Below, one piece after another: positions 1 through 8,874 of a DNA stretch of 34,281 bases; within the stretch, counting starts at the first letter, position 1; each line of letters begins with the position of its first letter. Below the pieces are notes generated by a model, which searched no databases, was not told where the DNA came from, and worked only from the letters and a program-made list of their open reading frames with translations. The stretch covers positions 1 to 34,281 of the forward strand of contig QJPH01000288.1 of NCBI GenBank assembly GCA_003242955.1, in the 5' to 3' direction. The DNA is from Candidatus Methylumidiphilus alinenensis. Its GTDB lineage: Bacteria > Pseudomonadota > Gammaproteobacteria > Methylococcales > Methylococcaceae. A program made the position numbers and the translations under genes.

Positions 1-460
1 CCTGACAATCATGTCGACTTGTTGATACCCGATGAAAGCCTAACATTCATGCAAATTGGTTTGCACCCCCGTAGATGAAAGCCATACCAAGTAGGGTACG
101 CTACGCGTACCAGTCAAATTCTGGGAGGTACGCACAGCGTACCCTACGTGGATACCGTAATCTCATGGCCACCCCTTTTGCAAAAGAGGGGGGTGTGCGA
201 TTAAAAGTGATGCAAACGAACTCGGCAATACTTGCACTCCCGTATCACTTTTAACCGAATCCGGTTCAAGCCCAAGGGCGGAACCTAAGGCCGGGTTCCG
301 CCGAATGTTTTGGGTCGGTCGCCAGCATTCGGCGGATCACGTCCCTGTATCCGCCCTACGGTTGCGTAACACCAGTAATTAATTCCCCACCCCCCCCCTT
401 TTTTTCAAGGGGGAGTAAACATTTCCCTGATTAGGAAAATTTTTGGAAATCTCCTTATTC
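1..460. repeat. Gene-free left edge packed with palindromes
   Basis: No convincing gene is seen in these 460 bases. They hold several imperfect palindromes: GTAGGGTACGCTACGCGTACC pairs with GGTACGCACAGCGTACCCTAC at 91-147, except that each arm is broken for counting here (arms 91-111 and 127-147). An ACCCC-TTTTGCAAAAG-GGGGT hairpin lies at 171-195. TTAAAAGTGAT at 201-211 pairs with ATCACTTTTAA at 243-253. Stacked GGCGGAACC/GGTTCCGCC and CCGCCGAATG/CATTCGGCGG stems lie at 277-335. The terminus GTTGCGTAACACCAG at 361-375 recurs beside other palindromes in the window. Confidence 0.6.
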
Positions 461-577
461 CAGCGTTTTCATCTTTAAAATAGACCTAAAAATGAATATT
501 CAAACAATCCCTGATTGAAAGAATATCTAGCACGACCATATGCCCTATCATAACTATATTGAAGTTGAAAACGCTGT
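461..577 (+). repeat. Family 1 miniature element, copy a (Correia-like)
   Basis: This 117-bp element has inverted ends CAGCGTTTTCATC (left) and GTTGAAAACGCTG (right). The left arm continues TTTAAAATAGACCTAAAAA, which matches copy b and the reversed copy c. It finishes one or two bases beyond the mgtE stop codon, so a transcript leaving mgtE would read into its inverted end. The left flanking TA is degenerate in this copy, which suggests it is older. Confidence 0.65.
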
Positions 578-578
578 T

Positions 579-2027
579 TTAGAGCAAAAACACCGTCGCC
601 AGCCCCAAGAAAATGAAGAAGCCCATGCTATCTGTTATGGCCGTAAGCAATACACTGGTACCGACGGCAGGGTCTAGTTTGAGATGGTGGCGCACCAAGG
701 GAATGCCCACCCCCATGACTGCCGCAACGAGCAGGTTGAGCATCATCGCCATGGCCATGACCATGCCTAAATGGGCATCCCGATACAGGCCAAAGGCGAC
801 CACGCCGATCAACGATCCCCACACCAAACCGTTGAGCACGGCAATGCCTAACTCCTTGGTGATAAGCTTCCGCACATTAGCCGGACTGATCAACCCTAGG
901 GCCAATGAGCGGATAATCAAAGTGCTGGTCTGGGTGCCGGTGTTGCCGCCAATACCGGCGACAATGGGCATCAACGAAGCCAGCGCAACAATTTGTTCGA
1001 TGGTTCCCTCAAACAAACCGATGACGCGTGTGCTGACAAAGGCGGTAATTAGATTCATCCCCAACCAAAACCACCGGTTCTTCAAGCTTTGCCAGATACC
1101 GGAGAACAAATCCTCCTCTTCCAGCAAACCCGCTTGATTGAGTATCTCGTCATCGGATTCTTCGCGGATATAATCTAGAATGGCATCGACGCAAATACGG
1201 CCTTGCAGACGATTACGCTCGTCAACCACCGGCGCGGACAGCAAGTCGTAACGTTCGAAGGCACGGGCGGCGTCCGCCGCCTCGTCACTGAGCTTGAAGT
1301 GCACCACTTCATTGGACATTAGCTCGGACACTCGCTCGTCAGGGTTGTTGACCAACAGTCGTTTGAGCGGGAGCACACCCTTAAGGACGTTTTGGTGGTC
1401 AACCACGAACAGCTTGTCGGTATGCTCCGGCAAATTGCCCCGCCGCCTAAGATAACGCAGCACTACACCGAGGGTGATGTCGTCGCGAATGGCAACCATG
1501 CTGAAGTCCATCAATGAGGCGACAGTGTCATCCTCATGTGAAAGGACCGACTCTAGTTGGGCGCGACTCTGGTCGTTAAGGGATTCCAGCAACTCCTGCA
1601 AGACATCTTCAGGAAGGTCGGGTGCAAGATCGGCGATTTCATCCGTTTCGAGTTGCTCTGTGGCGGTAAGCAACTCGTCGGGATCCATGTCCGATATTAG
1701 CGTTTGCCGAACCGCGTCGGAAACATCCAGAAGGATTTGTCCATCCAACTCCGACTGGACCATGTTCCAGATCACCAAGCGTTGTTGCAACGGCAAGGCT
1801 TCGAGGATATAGGCGATGTCGGCGGAGTGGAGTTGATCTAGTTTTTGTTTGAGTGCAGCGTGGTGCTGCTTGTGCAGCAGCGTTTCGACTAGATCATGCC
1901 GCGGCATCGCTTGGTGTTGAAGGATGGTTTCCTCCAACCTCTGCTTGTTGAGCAGTTCGATGACTTCTTCCAAGTGCTGCTTCAGCAAATCTTCTGTAGG
2001 AGTATTGTTTGTGTTTGACTCTACCAT
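579..2027 (-). CDS. mgtE: Magnesium channel/transporter MgtE
   Basis: MgtE imports Mg2+ across the inner membrane as a homodimeric channel gated by cytoplasmic magnesium. The order of domains is typical: a cytoplasmic MgtE_N helical domain (about residues 20-130), a CBS pair (about 135-260), then five membrane helices in the last 170 residues. The pore signature is visible as GGNTGTQTST and, near the C-terminus, AVGTSVLLTAITDSMG, whose Asp belongs to the ion-selectivity site known in this family. The ATG at 2025-2027 is preferred over the in-frame GTG at 2034-2036, because that GTG lies in a CAGGTG that looks like the ribosome-binding site. This gives 482 residues, a normal family length. The gene lies 27 bp downstream of ybeD, where lipB would often be expected. 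Co-transcription with the wall genes is possible. Confidence 0.95.
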   Translation of the reverse strand: MVESNTNNTPTEDLLKQHLEEVIELLNKQRLEETILQHQAMPRHDLVETLLHKQHHAALKQKLDQLHSADIAYILEALPLQQRLVIWNMVQSELDGQILLDVSDAVRQTLISDMDPDELLTATEQLETDEIADLAPDLPEDVLQELLESLNDQSRAQLESVLSHEDDTVASLMDFSMVAIRDDITLGVVLRYLRRRGNLPEHTDKLFVVDHQNVLKGVLPLKRLLVNNPDERVSELMSNEVVHFKLSDEAADAARAFERYDLLSAPVVDERNRLQGRICVDAILDYIREESDDEILNQAGLLEEEDLFSGIWQSLKNRWFWLGMNLITAFVSTRVIGLFEGTIEQIVALASLMPIVAGIGGNTGTQTSTLIIRSLALGLISPANVRKLITKELGIAVLNGLVWGSLIGVVAFGLYRDAHLGMVMAMAMMLNLLVAAVMGVGIPLVRHHLKLDPAVGTSVLLTAITDSMGFFIFLGLATVFLL

Positions 2028-2054
2028 GATATGCACCTGGAATAGGTCGTTGCG

Positions 2055-2324
2055 CTATAAGGCCATAATTATTTCCGGGCAAGCGCTCAGTTCAAGATAA
2101 ATGGAATCCAATTGTGCTTGCGATTGCGCATTGACGGTAACCGTTAATGCGGTGTATTTGCTGCCTCCGCTGAGCCGGCTGGATACCGCATTTTCGGCGA
2201 TGTCCGGCGCATGCTTACGAACTATGGCCAACACTAAAGCATCCAAGCCATCCTGATTGCGCCCGAACACTTTGATCGGAAATTCGCAAGGGAACTGAAA
2301 CAGTGAGGGTTTGCCCTCGCTCAT
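2055..2324 (-). CDS. ybeD: YbeD/DUF493 family protein
   Basis: This 89-residue protein belongs to the YbeD (UPF0250, DUF493) family: small cytoplasmic proteins with an ACT-like alpha/beta fold. Supporting features are the N-terminal FPCEFPIKVFG, the central RLSGGSKYTALTVTVNA strand pair and the C-terminal LSACPEI-MAL, at the family's usual length. The biochemical role is not established. In many gammaproteobacteria it lies between dacA and lipB. Here its ATG overlaps the TGA of the aminotransferase gene by four bases (ATGA), so the two are probably translationally coupled. lipB does not follow it. Confidence 0.93.
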   Translation of the reverse strand: MSEGKPSLFQFPCEFPIKVFGRNQDGLDALVLAIVRKHAPDIAENAVSSRLSGGSKYTALTVTVNAQSQAQLDSIYLELSACPEIIMAL

Positions 2325-3175
2325 AGCAGCCCCGTGCGCAGTTGTTCCTTAAATGCTTGATAAAGTGCGTTCATTCTTGCCCAGACCGGGCCAATTTCGC
2401 CATTGCCTACCGTTCGTCCATCCAGTTCGACGACGGGCAACACTTCGCGCATGGAACTGGTCAGCCAAACTTCCTCGGCAACGCGTAACTCTTCCAAGGA
2501 TATGCTACGCTGTTCCAACGGTATGGCATTGGCCTGTGCAAGTTCGACCACCAAATCACGGGTGATGCCGGGCAGGATATAATTGCCTTTTGGTGGGGTC
2601 AGCAAAACGCCATCGACCACTGCAAACACATTGCTTGCCGCACCCTCCATGACATCGCCATCCCGAATCAAAATAGCCTCGGCGCAACCTTCGTCCAACG
2701 CTTGCTGCCTTTGCAGCACATTAGCCAGCAAGGTTATCGCCTTAATATGACACCACTGCCAGCGGATATCCGGCAACGTGATGGCTTTCGCTCCCGATGC
2801 GGGAATCGGGGCTATGGGGGCACACATGACGAACACGGTCGGTGCCACCCCTGCGGGAAAGGCATGATCGCGTTTTGTCCCCACTCCACGGGTAATCTGC
2901 AAATAAATCGACTGATCTTGCGAGCCGCAGATAAGACGATTGAAAATATCCACCCATTGCCCCTCGTCCAAAGGCGATGCCATGCGAATGCCCGAAAGGC
3001 TATTTTCCAATCGTTCCAAGTGTTCAGCCAAACGCAAAGGCTTACCGCCATACACGGGAATCATTTCATAAACGCCATCGCCAAACAGAAACCCCCGGTC
3101 TAGAACCGAGATTTTGGCTAGTCTCAACGGAAGATATTCACCATTCAGGTAAACAATCAGTTCTTGATTAGGCAT
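2321..3175 (-). CDS. dat: D-amino-acid (D-alanine) aminotransferase, class IV PLP enzyme
   Basis: This is a 284-residue fold-type IV PLP aminotransferase. The family moves amino groups between D-amino acids and 2-oxo acids (D-Ala + 2-oxoglutarate to pyruvate + D-Glu). The N-terminal VYLNGEYLPL and SVLDRGFLFGDGVYE segments are characteristic. The Schiff-base lysine is K145 in CHIKAITLLANVL and E177 lies in MEGAASNVF, the same numbers as the well-studied Bacillus enzymes. The phosphate-binding loop is LPGITRD. Its place between dacA and ybeD suggests supply or recycling of D-amino acids for peptidoglycan. It starts four bases after the dacA stop, and no strong ribosome-binding site is visible, which fits coupled translation. 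A branched-chain aminotransferase or aminodeoxychorismate lyase is a less likely reading, because the DAAT pattern and context agree. Confidence 0.88.
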   Translation of the reverse strand: MPNQELIVYLNGEYLPLRLAKISVLDRGFLFGDGVYEMIPVYGGKPLRLAEHLERLENSLSGIRMASPLDEGQWVDIFNRLICGSQDQSIYLQITRGVGTKRDHAFPAGVAPTVFVMCAPIAPIPASGAKAITLPDIRWQWCHIKAITLLANVLQRQQALDEGCAEAILIRDGDVMEGAASNVFAVVDGVLLTPPKGNYILPGITRDLVVELAQANAIPLEQRSISLEELRVAEEVWLTSSMREVLPVVELDGRTVGNGEIGPVWARMNALYQAFKEQLRTGLL

Positions 3176-3179
3176 GAGG

Positions 3180-4421
3180 TTATTTTTTGAACATCAATTG
3201 CAGGGAGTCCAAGGCTCGCCGGAAGAAGCCGCCCTCAGGGATGGGTTTCAGCGACACAAGATCGGCCTGCCCTATGATTTGGTCCTTCAACTCAACCTTG
3301 ATTGAACCCAACTTATCGTTCTGCGCCACGGGCGCAACAGCGGAGTTGTTGACCTCCATGGAAGCCTTCAGGCTCTGATACTGGCCACGCGGGAAAGTGA
3401 CATAAAAATCTTTCAACAGCCCTAACTCAGCCATGGGCGTTTCGCCCTTCCAAACACGGGATTCACTCAGTTTCTCGTTAGCCTTATAAAGAGCGCGAGT
3501 TTCATAAAAGCGGAAACCATAATTTAGCAAGGTCTGATTAGCCTGGGCGCGTTCTTTATCGCTCTTGGTTCCCAGTACCACGGCGATCAGCCTCATGCCA
3601 TCACGAAGAGCCGAGGTGACTAGGCAATATCCGGCCCCATCAGTATGGCCTGTTTTGACGCCATCCACGGTGGAATCTAGCCAAAGCAATCTATTCCGGT
3701 TAGTCTGCTTAATGTTATTAAACAGGAACTCTTTGATGGAGTGCCACTTGTAATATTCGGGAAACTCGCCAATCAGGGCGCTGGTCAGAATCAAAAGGTC
3801 GCGTGCTGTCGTGTAGTGTTCAGGATCGGGTAGCCCCATGCTATTCTTAAAATGGGTGTTCTTCATTCCCAAGCGCTCGGCGTTTTGATTCATCACCTGC
3901 ACGAACACCGCCTCATCACCAGCCACATGCTCTGCCAAAGCCACGCTTGCATCATTGCCAGACTGCACGATCATGCCTTTAAGCAGATTCTCCACAGAAA
4001 TTTGAGCGCCAACCTGCGCGAACATACGCGAACCTTCCGTGCGCCAAGCCTTCTCGCTGACGGTAACCATGGTATCCAGCTTTAGATTGCCTTTGGTCAA
4101 TTCGCGGAACACCACATAGGCCGTCATGATCTTAGTCAAGCTGGCCGGTTCTAAACGCTGATCTGCGTTACTCTCCGCCAGCACACGCCCACTGTTGTGA
4201 TCTGCGAGGATGAAAGCTTTGGCGCCGACCTCCGGCGGAGCCGGAATCTGAGCCGGTTCGATGGCGACAGCCGGTCCAACAAACGCCAGCAACACAAAAA
4301 AAAGGGAAAACAAACTGGATCGCATCCGACAAGACATCTTTAGATTAGCCATTTCGTTCATTATGGATTGCAAAAATGTGGTGTATTGTATCATGTCAAA
4401 GAAACCTAGGCTTGGTTTCAT
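3180..4421 (-). CDS. dacA: D-alanyl-D-alanine carboxypeptidase (PBP5/6 type)
   Basis: This penicillin-binding protein removes the terminal D-Ala from peptidoglycan pentapeptides in the periplasm. The three active-site motifs of peptidase family S11 are present: SLTK (S94-K97), SGN (154-156) and KTG (256-258). A PBP5-type C-terminal beta domain follows, and the end GFFRRALDSLQLMFKK looks like the amphipathic membrane-anchoring helix. A signal peptide is clear (hydrophobic FSLFFVLLAFV near residues 38-48, AVA cleavage near 53). The start is uncertain. The longest frame begins at an ATGA overlap with rodA, but the signal peptide only begins near M24-M33, so translation may really start between 4352 and 4325. 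It is part of the mre-mrdA-rodA-dacA chain. Confidence 0.95.
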   Translation of the reverse strand: MKPSLGFFDMIQYTTFLQSIMNEMANLKMSCRMRSSLFSLFFVLLAFVGPAVAIEPAQIPAPPEVGAKAFILADHNSGRVLAESNADQRLEPASLTKIMTAYVVFRELTKGNLKLDTMVTVSEKAWRTEGSRMFAQVGAQISVENLLKGMIVQSGNDASVALAEHVAGDEAVFVQVMNQNAERLGMKNTHFKNSMGLPDPEHYTTARDLLILTSALIGEFPEYYKWHSIKEFLFNNIKQTNRNRLLWLDSTVDGVKTGHTDGAGYCLVTSALRDGMRLIAVVLGTKSDKERAQANQTLLNYGFRFYETRALYKANEKLSESRVWKGETPMAELGLLKDFYVTFPRGQYQSLKASMEVNNSAVAPVAQNDKLGSIKVELKDQIIGQADLVSLKPIPEGGFFRRALDSLQLMFKK

Positions 4422-5545
4422 TGAGATTCCAACGGCGGCTGAAATTTCCGATGAGTTTGGATGGACATCAACATGCCGAAGCCGGCCAACAAAGTCACCA
4501 TGGATGTCCCGCCGTAACTAATCAGGGGCAGGGGTACTCCAACCACTGGCAGTATGCCGATGACCATGCCAGTATTGACGAACACGTAGACAAAAAAAGT
4601 CAAGGTCAACGCCCCGCTCAAAAGTCGGCTGTACTTGTCCTGGGTTTGTACCACAATGTAGAAGCAGCGCGCCAAAATAAACAGGTAAATTGCCAACAGC
4701 CCCAAGCATCCCAATAAGCCAAATTCTTCGGCAAGGACGGCGAACACGAAGTCGGTGGAGGGTTCGGGCAGGAAATCCAAATGGGATTGGGAGCCATTCA
4801 GCCAACCCTTGCCGAAGACCCCACCTGAACCGATGGCTATTTTTGATTGAATAATGTGGTAGCCACGACCCAATGGGTCTGACTCCGGGTTAAGGAACAT
4901 AAGTACCCGGTCACGCTGGTAGCCGTGCATAAAATGCCAGAGCACGGGCAATAGGCTTCCTCCCAGCACTGCCAACACCAGAATTGTGGTCCAGCTCAGG
5001 CCTGAAAGAAAAAGCACCGCCCACCCCGAAGTAAATACTAGGAAAGCCGTACCCAAGTCCGGCTGTTTTGCAATCAACAGGGCCGGAACGATAATCAATA
5101 TGCCCGCCACCGAGACATGGCGTAGAGTCGGCGGCATAGGCTGCGAGGCGAGAAACCAGGCAATCATCATCGGCATGGTCAGCTTGACCATTTCGGAAGG
5201 CTGAAAACGCACAACGCCCAAGTTGAGCCAGCGTGTCGCTCCCAACGAGGTTTCGCCGAAGATGTGCACGGCTGCAAGCAATACCACGCCAAGCAGATAA
5301 AGTGGCGGACTGTAAAGGCGAATATGCCGCGGATGAATCTGTGCAATGGCAACCATGATTCCTGTCGCCAAACCTAGACGCCCTGCCTGACGCAAAACTA
5401 TGTCAATTTTCTGTCCACCCGCGCTAAACAGCACGACAAAGGCGACACAGGAAAGCAACAACAAGCCGAAGAGCAAAGGCAAGTCTATATGCAGTCGTTG
5501 CAACCAGGAATGGCTTGATTTCGGTTCATAAAGAGGGATTTCCAT
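4418..5545 (-). CDS. rodA: Peptidoglycan glycosyltransferase RodA (SEDS family)
   Basis: RodA (MrdB) is an integral membrane SEDS-family glycan polymerase that works with PBP2 to elongate the lateral wall. The 375-residue protein has about ten hydrophobic segments. Family motifs include the FAVLAEEFGLLG loop and the C-terminal signature PLISYGGTSMVTLLAGFGMLMS. RodA rather than FtsW is supported by position immediately after mrdA and before dacA. Start MEIPLYEPK follows the mrdA stop after 21 bases. The stop overlaps the longest dacA frame as ATGA. Confidence 0.96.
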   Translation of the reverse strand: MEIPLYEPKSSHSWLQRLHIDLPLLFGLLLLSCVAFVVLFSAGGQKIDIVLRQAGRLGLATGIMVAIAQIHPRHIRLYSPPLYLLGVVLLAAVHIFGETSLGATRWLNLGVVRFQPSEMVKLTMPMMIAWFLASQPMPPTLRHVSVAGILIIVPALLIAKQPDLGTAFLVFTSGWAVLFLSGLSWTTILVLAVLGGSLLPVLWHFMHGYQRDRVLMFLNPESDPLGRGYHIIQSKIAIGSGGVFGKGWLNGSQSHLDFLPEPSTDFVFAVLAEEFGLLGCLGLLAIYLFILARCFYIVVQTQDKYSRLLSGALTLTFFVYVFVNTGMVIGILPVVGVPLPLISYGGTSMVTLLAGFGMLMSIQTHRKFQPPLESQ

Positions 5546-5566
5546 TGGCTATCAAAAACTCTAGTG

Positions 5567-7405
5567 TCAGCGACCCTTCAAATACTGCTGAATCACCGCT
5601 TTGGCCATTGGTGCGGCAATCGAGCCTCCATGTCCGCCATTTTCAGCGATCACGGCTATGGCGATGCGGGGGGACTCAGCCGGCGCAAAGGCGACAAACC
5701 AAGCATGGTCTTTGAGCTTGGCCGTGACCTTCATGCGCTTATAAACTTGGTCTTGGCGTACAGAGAATACCTGTGCAGTGCCAGTTTTGCCCGCGATATG
5801 GTAAGTCAATCCCCCCGCGATACCCTTGGCTGTGCCACGCGGACTATGCACCACATCAATCATGGCATCCACAACGGCGCGCCAATCTCCAGGGGGAATA
5901 GGGATGTCCTCACTTTTATGCAAGGGGAAAGGTTCCTCAGTATCGGCTGGCACTTGCATATGATCGACCACGCGAGGCTCAACGACCTTGCCCTTGTTGG
6001 CAAGAATGGCCATGGCCCTGGCCATTTGCAAGGGAGTGGCTTGCACATAACCTTGACCGATACCGGCTATCAGGGTTTCCCCTGGAAACCAAGCTTGCTT
6101 GCGGGTCTTAAGCTTCCATTCCGACGAAGGATAGATTCCTGCTTTTTCCCCGTCTATGTCGATCCCGGTTTTTTCTCCAAAACCAAACCGTCTCATGTAA
6201 TGGTTCATACGATCAATCCCCAAGCGCAGTGCAAGCTGATAGAAATAAACGTCACAGGACTGGGTGATGGCAAGCCTCAAATCCACCCCCCCGTGCCCGC
6301 CGCTTTTCCAGTCGCGGTAGGAATGATCACTGCCAGGCAAACGGAAAAACCCGGGGCAATTCACCCTACGGCCCACCGTGATCTGTCCGTATTCCAACCC
6401 GGCCAAGGCCATAAAAGGCTTGACTGTGGACCCCGGCGGGTAGATGCCCCGCAAAACCCGGTCATACAAGGGCCTGTCGGGGGAGTTTTGCAGGCTTTCA
6501 AATTGAGTCCTGCTGATGCCTTGGATAAATGGGTTGGGGTCGAAACTGGGATTGCTCACCATCGCCAAAATATGGCCGCTAGACGGCTCGATGGCTACTA
6601 ACGCCCCACTATAGCCGCGAAGGGCATCTTTGGCGGTCTTTTGCAACCCGATGTCCAGGCTCAAATATAGATCGGTCCCCGGCTGGGGATCGGTCTGTCC
6701 CAGCACGCTGATGGGGCGCCCTTGCACATTCGTTTCCACCTCTTGATAACCAGCCTTGCCATGCAGCAATTCTTCATAAGCCTTCTCCACACCACTTTTG
6801 CCAATATGGTAGGTTCCACTGTAAACGGAAGGATCTAAATTCTGCAATTCCGCTTCGCTGATGCGTCCGACATACCCCACCACATGGGCCGTCAGTTCAC
6901 CGTAAGGATAGGTGCGTAACATGCGCCTTTGAATTTCGACACCGGGGAAATGCGGCATTCTCACCGAGAAAAGGGCAATCTCCTCCTCGCTCAACTGAAG
7001 TCGCAACGGTATTGCTGCAAATCCTTTGTGCCGGCGCCGCAGGGTATTGAAGCGGTCTATTTCATCCTCGCTTAAATTGAGCAGCTTCTTCAATTCCGTC
7101 AAGGTGGCATCCAGGTCAGCAACTTGGTCTAGAAACACCTCCAGGCTGTAAGTCGGGAAATTATTCGCCAATACATCGCCGTTGCGGTCAATAATCATGC
7201 CCCGCGTTGGCGGAAGTGGGGAAATTTTCACCCGGTTGTCTTGGGCCAGATTGGAATAATGTGCATGTCCAACCACTTGCAAATAGACCAAACGCACCAC
7301 CAAGCCCAAAGTGGCAATGTTGATAAATAGCACACAGGCGACGATACGGTTAATGAAAACCTTGTTCTCGCGGAAATGGTCTGTTTCATTTAAATCGAGA
7401 TTCAT
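5567..7405 (-). CDS. mrdA: Penicillin-binding protein 2 (elongasome transpeptidase)
   Basis: PBP2 crosslinks new glycan strands made by RodA in the elongasome. The protein has one N-terminal membrane anchor (about residues 18-42), a PBP dimerisation/pedestal domain and a C-terminal transpeptidase domain. Active-site motifs are STVK (serine at about 326, in YPPGSTVKPF), SCD (about 383, in QSCDVYFYQLA) and KTG (about 540, in AGKTGTAQ). The chosen start, MNLDLNETDHF at 7403-7405, gives 612 residues. The longer frame upstream only re-reads mreD in another phase. The ATG shares one base with the mreD TGA (TGATG), which points to translational coupling. Confidence 0.96.
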   Translation of the reverse strand: MNLDLNETDHFRENKVFINRIVACVLFINIATLGLVVRLVYLQVVGHAHYSNLAQDNRVKISPLPPTRGMIIDRNGDVLANNFPTYSLEVFLDQVADLDATLTELKKLLNLSEDEIDRFNTLRRRHKGFAAIPLRLQLSEEEIALFSVRMPHFPGVEIQRRMLRTYPYGELTAHVVGYVGRISEAELQNLDPSVYSGTYHIGKSGVEKAYEELLHGKAGYQEVETNVQGRPISVLGQTDPQPGTDLYLSLDIGLQKTAKDALRGYSGALVAIEPSSGHILAMVSNPSFDPNPFIQGISRTQFESLQNSPDRPLYDRVLRGIYPPGSTVKPFMALAGLEYGQITVGRRVNCPGFFRLPGSDHSYRDWKSGGHGGVDLRLAITQSCDVYFYQLALRLGIDRMNHYMRRFGFGEKTGIDIDGEKAGIYPSSEWKLKTRKQAWFPGETLIAGIGQGYVQATPLQMARAMAILANKGKVVEPRVVDHMQVPADTEEPFPLHKSEDIPIPPGDWRAVVDAMIDVVHSPRGTAKGIAGGLTYHIAGKTGTAQVFSVRQDQVYKRMKVTAKLKDHAWFVAFAPAESPRIAIAVIAENGGHGGSIAAPMAKAVIQQYLKGR

Positions 7406-7893
7406 CAGGCAATAGGGAAGCACCGCCGTACACGGCGTAGCGTCAGAAAAACAACAGGCCAAACTAAGGCGCCAACAAGGGAGGGTAGCCAGTAAACCAT
7501 GCCGATTGTTCCCGCAGACTTGCCATTCTGGGTCAAAAAAACTAGCAACTGGTTCACTAATAAGAGCATAAAAATCAATATTCCCTGCTGATAAAGTGGG
7601 TAAGACCGCAAGCGGCTATGCAATTTCACGCTAATAAAGACAATAACGGAATAGGCCAAGGCGTGTTGGCCCAGCGTCCTACCAGTCAGCGCATCAACCA
7701 ATAAACCCATGCACCAAGCGTACCCCAAACCCACCCGTTCAGGAATGGCCAAAGCCCAATAAATCAAGAATAACAATACCCAGTCGGGATTATAAACAAA
7801 TAACTCCCTGTGCAACGGGATGATTCGAAGAACCATGCCCACCAATAGGCTAGCCAAAACGGCTAGGCGGAAAGCCATTTCATTTTTCGACAT
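7405..7893 (-). CDS. mreD: Rod shape-determining membrane protein MreD
   Basis: MreD is a small inner-membrane component of the elongasome that bridges MreC and the RodA-PBP2 synthase. The protein is about 162 residues, like the E. coli protein, and is almost entirely hydrophobic with five to six membrane segments. The segment LGYAWCMGLLVDALTGRTLGQHAL, typical of MreD, is covered by residues about 55-80. The start MSKNEMAF at 7891-7893 overlaps the end of mreC by 14 bases. M6 (7878) just after the mreC stop is an alternative. The long N-terminal extension possible in this frame (7894-8076) overlaps mreC and is not credible. Confidence 0.93.
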   Translation of the reverse strand: MSKNEMAFRLAVLASLLVGMVLRIIPLHRELFVYNPDWVLLFLIYWALAIPERVGLGYAWCMGLLVDALTGRTLGQHALAYSVIVFISVKLHSRLRSYPLYQQGILIFMLLLVNQLLVFLTQNGKSAGTIGMVYWLPSLVGALVWPVVFLTLRRVRRCFPIA

Positions 7894-8749
7894 GTACGGT
7901 ATTGTCCGGGCATGAAGATGGCTTGGGAACGCGAGGAATTGGATCGGGCCTGTTCCAAACCAATAACAACTCACGGTTTCGATCCAACTTTGCCACAGGT
8001 GCGGCGCCGAATTTGGCGAACTGACTGGTAATCGCAATGACCTTGGCCACAGGGTATCCTTGGGGAAACACGCCACCCATTCCTGAGGTGACTAATAAAT
8101 CCCCGACTTGAATGTCAGCGTTACTGCTCAAATAAGGTAAACTGAGACTGTCGATCTGCCCGGTTCCTTGGGCAATCGTCCGCAGGCCATTGCGGTTGAC
8201 TTGAACGGGTATGGCATGGTTAGGATCGGTAATCAGGATGACTTCTGCGCTATAAGGGGTAACCCGCAATACCTGGCCTACCACACCGTTGGCATCCATT
8301 GCCGGTTGGCCAGGATAGACACCGAAGCGGCTACCTTTATTGACTACCACAATATGTTCATACGGAACCACATTGACAGCTAACAATTCGGCAATCATCA
8401 CCTGTTCGCCGAGCTTGAAGGAAGTGTCCAACAACCCTCTCAGACGAACGTTTTCGTGCTCCAATGCGGCGAATTTGAGCAATTTGGCTTTGAGCAACAT
8501 TTGCTCCTTGCGAAGTTCTTCGTTCACTGCCAACAAATTGGCGTGGGACGAAAACACCTCGGCAAACTTGTTGGCGGCCTGCGTTGGCGAATTAACCAAC
8601 TGTTGCACGGGGTAAATCGCGGTTGCCAAAATTTCTCGAAAGGGTTTCAGCAGAGAAAACTGTTCGCAAGCTAACAACGCCAGTGAGGCAAGCACACAGA
8701 CCAACAGGCCGAAGCCTGCCGATGGGCTTTTAATGAACAGGGGTTTCAT
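7880..8749 (-). CDS. mreC: Rod shape-determining protein MreC
   Basis: MreC is a periplasmic scaffold anchored by one N-terminal helix. It activates PBP2-RodA and links them to MreB. In the 289 residues one sees a signal anchor at about 11-28, a coiled-coil stretch at about 65-115 (rich in E, L and K) and the double beta-barrel domain with MDANGVVGQV, ILITDPNHAIPVQVNRNG and LLVTSGMGGVFPQGYPVAKV. The tail is short. The ATG is only three bases from repeat copy e, so the leader of this gene is made of that repeat, and no Shine-Dalgarno sequence is seen. It is normally co-transcribed with mreB, but here 420 bp separate the two. Confidence 0.95.
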   Translation of the reverse strand: MKPLFIKSPSAGFGLLVCVLASLALLACEQFSLLKPFREILATAIYPVQQLVNSPTQAANKFAEVFSSHANLLAVNEELRKEQMLLKAKLLKFAALEHENVRLRGLLDTSFKLGEQVMIAELLAVNVVPYEHIVVVNKGSRFGVYPGQPAMDANGVVGQVLRVTPYSAEVILITDPNHAIPVQVNRNGLRTIAQGTGQIDSLSLPYLSSNADIQVGDLLVTSGMGGVFPQGYPVAKVIAITSQFAKFGAAPVAKLDRNRELLLVWNRPDPIPRVPKPSSCPDNTVHVEK

Positions 8750-8752
8750 TAT

Positions 8753-8871
8753 ACAGCATTTTTAATATCAGAGAGTTACTTTTAGGTCAGATTATTTTGC
8801 AAGGCACATACACGCAAGATGGTTTGATTGAGCGTCCTTTATTATTACCCTTTGTTAAGAAAAAATGCTGC
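8753..8871 (-). repeat. Family 1 miniature element, copy e (subtype 2)
   Basis: This 119-bp element is in reverse orientation relative to copy d. It begins TACAGCATTTTTAATATCAG (the shared right end, complemented) and ends in TTGTTAAGAAAAAATGCTG. Complemented, its interior follows copy d almost throughout, including AATAATAAAGGAC and the CTTTGCAAAAT-like stretch. The left flank is TA and the right is CA. It abuts the mreC start codon. Confidence 0.75.
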
Positions 8872-8874
8872 ACA

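Noticed and set aside
613-1137. A 174-codon open frame antisense to mgtE
   Set aside because: It mirrors the transmembrane part of MgtE. It has no family resemblance and no ribosome-binding site.
5564-6601. A 345-codon open frame antisense to mrdA
   Set aside because: It lies entirely opposite the conserved PBP2 gene. Its product has no domain and shows the composition expected of an antisense shadow.
7894-8076. N-terminal extension of mreD by 61 codons
   Set aside because: It overlaps mreC, is not hydrophobic like MreD and is not seen in the family. The ATG at 7893 gives the normal length.
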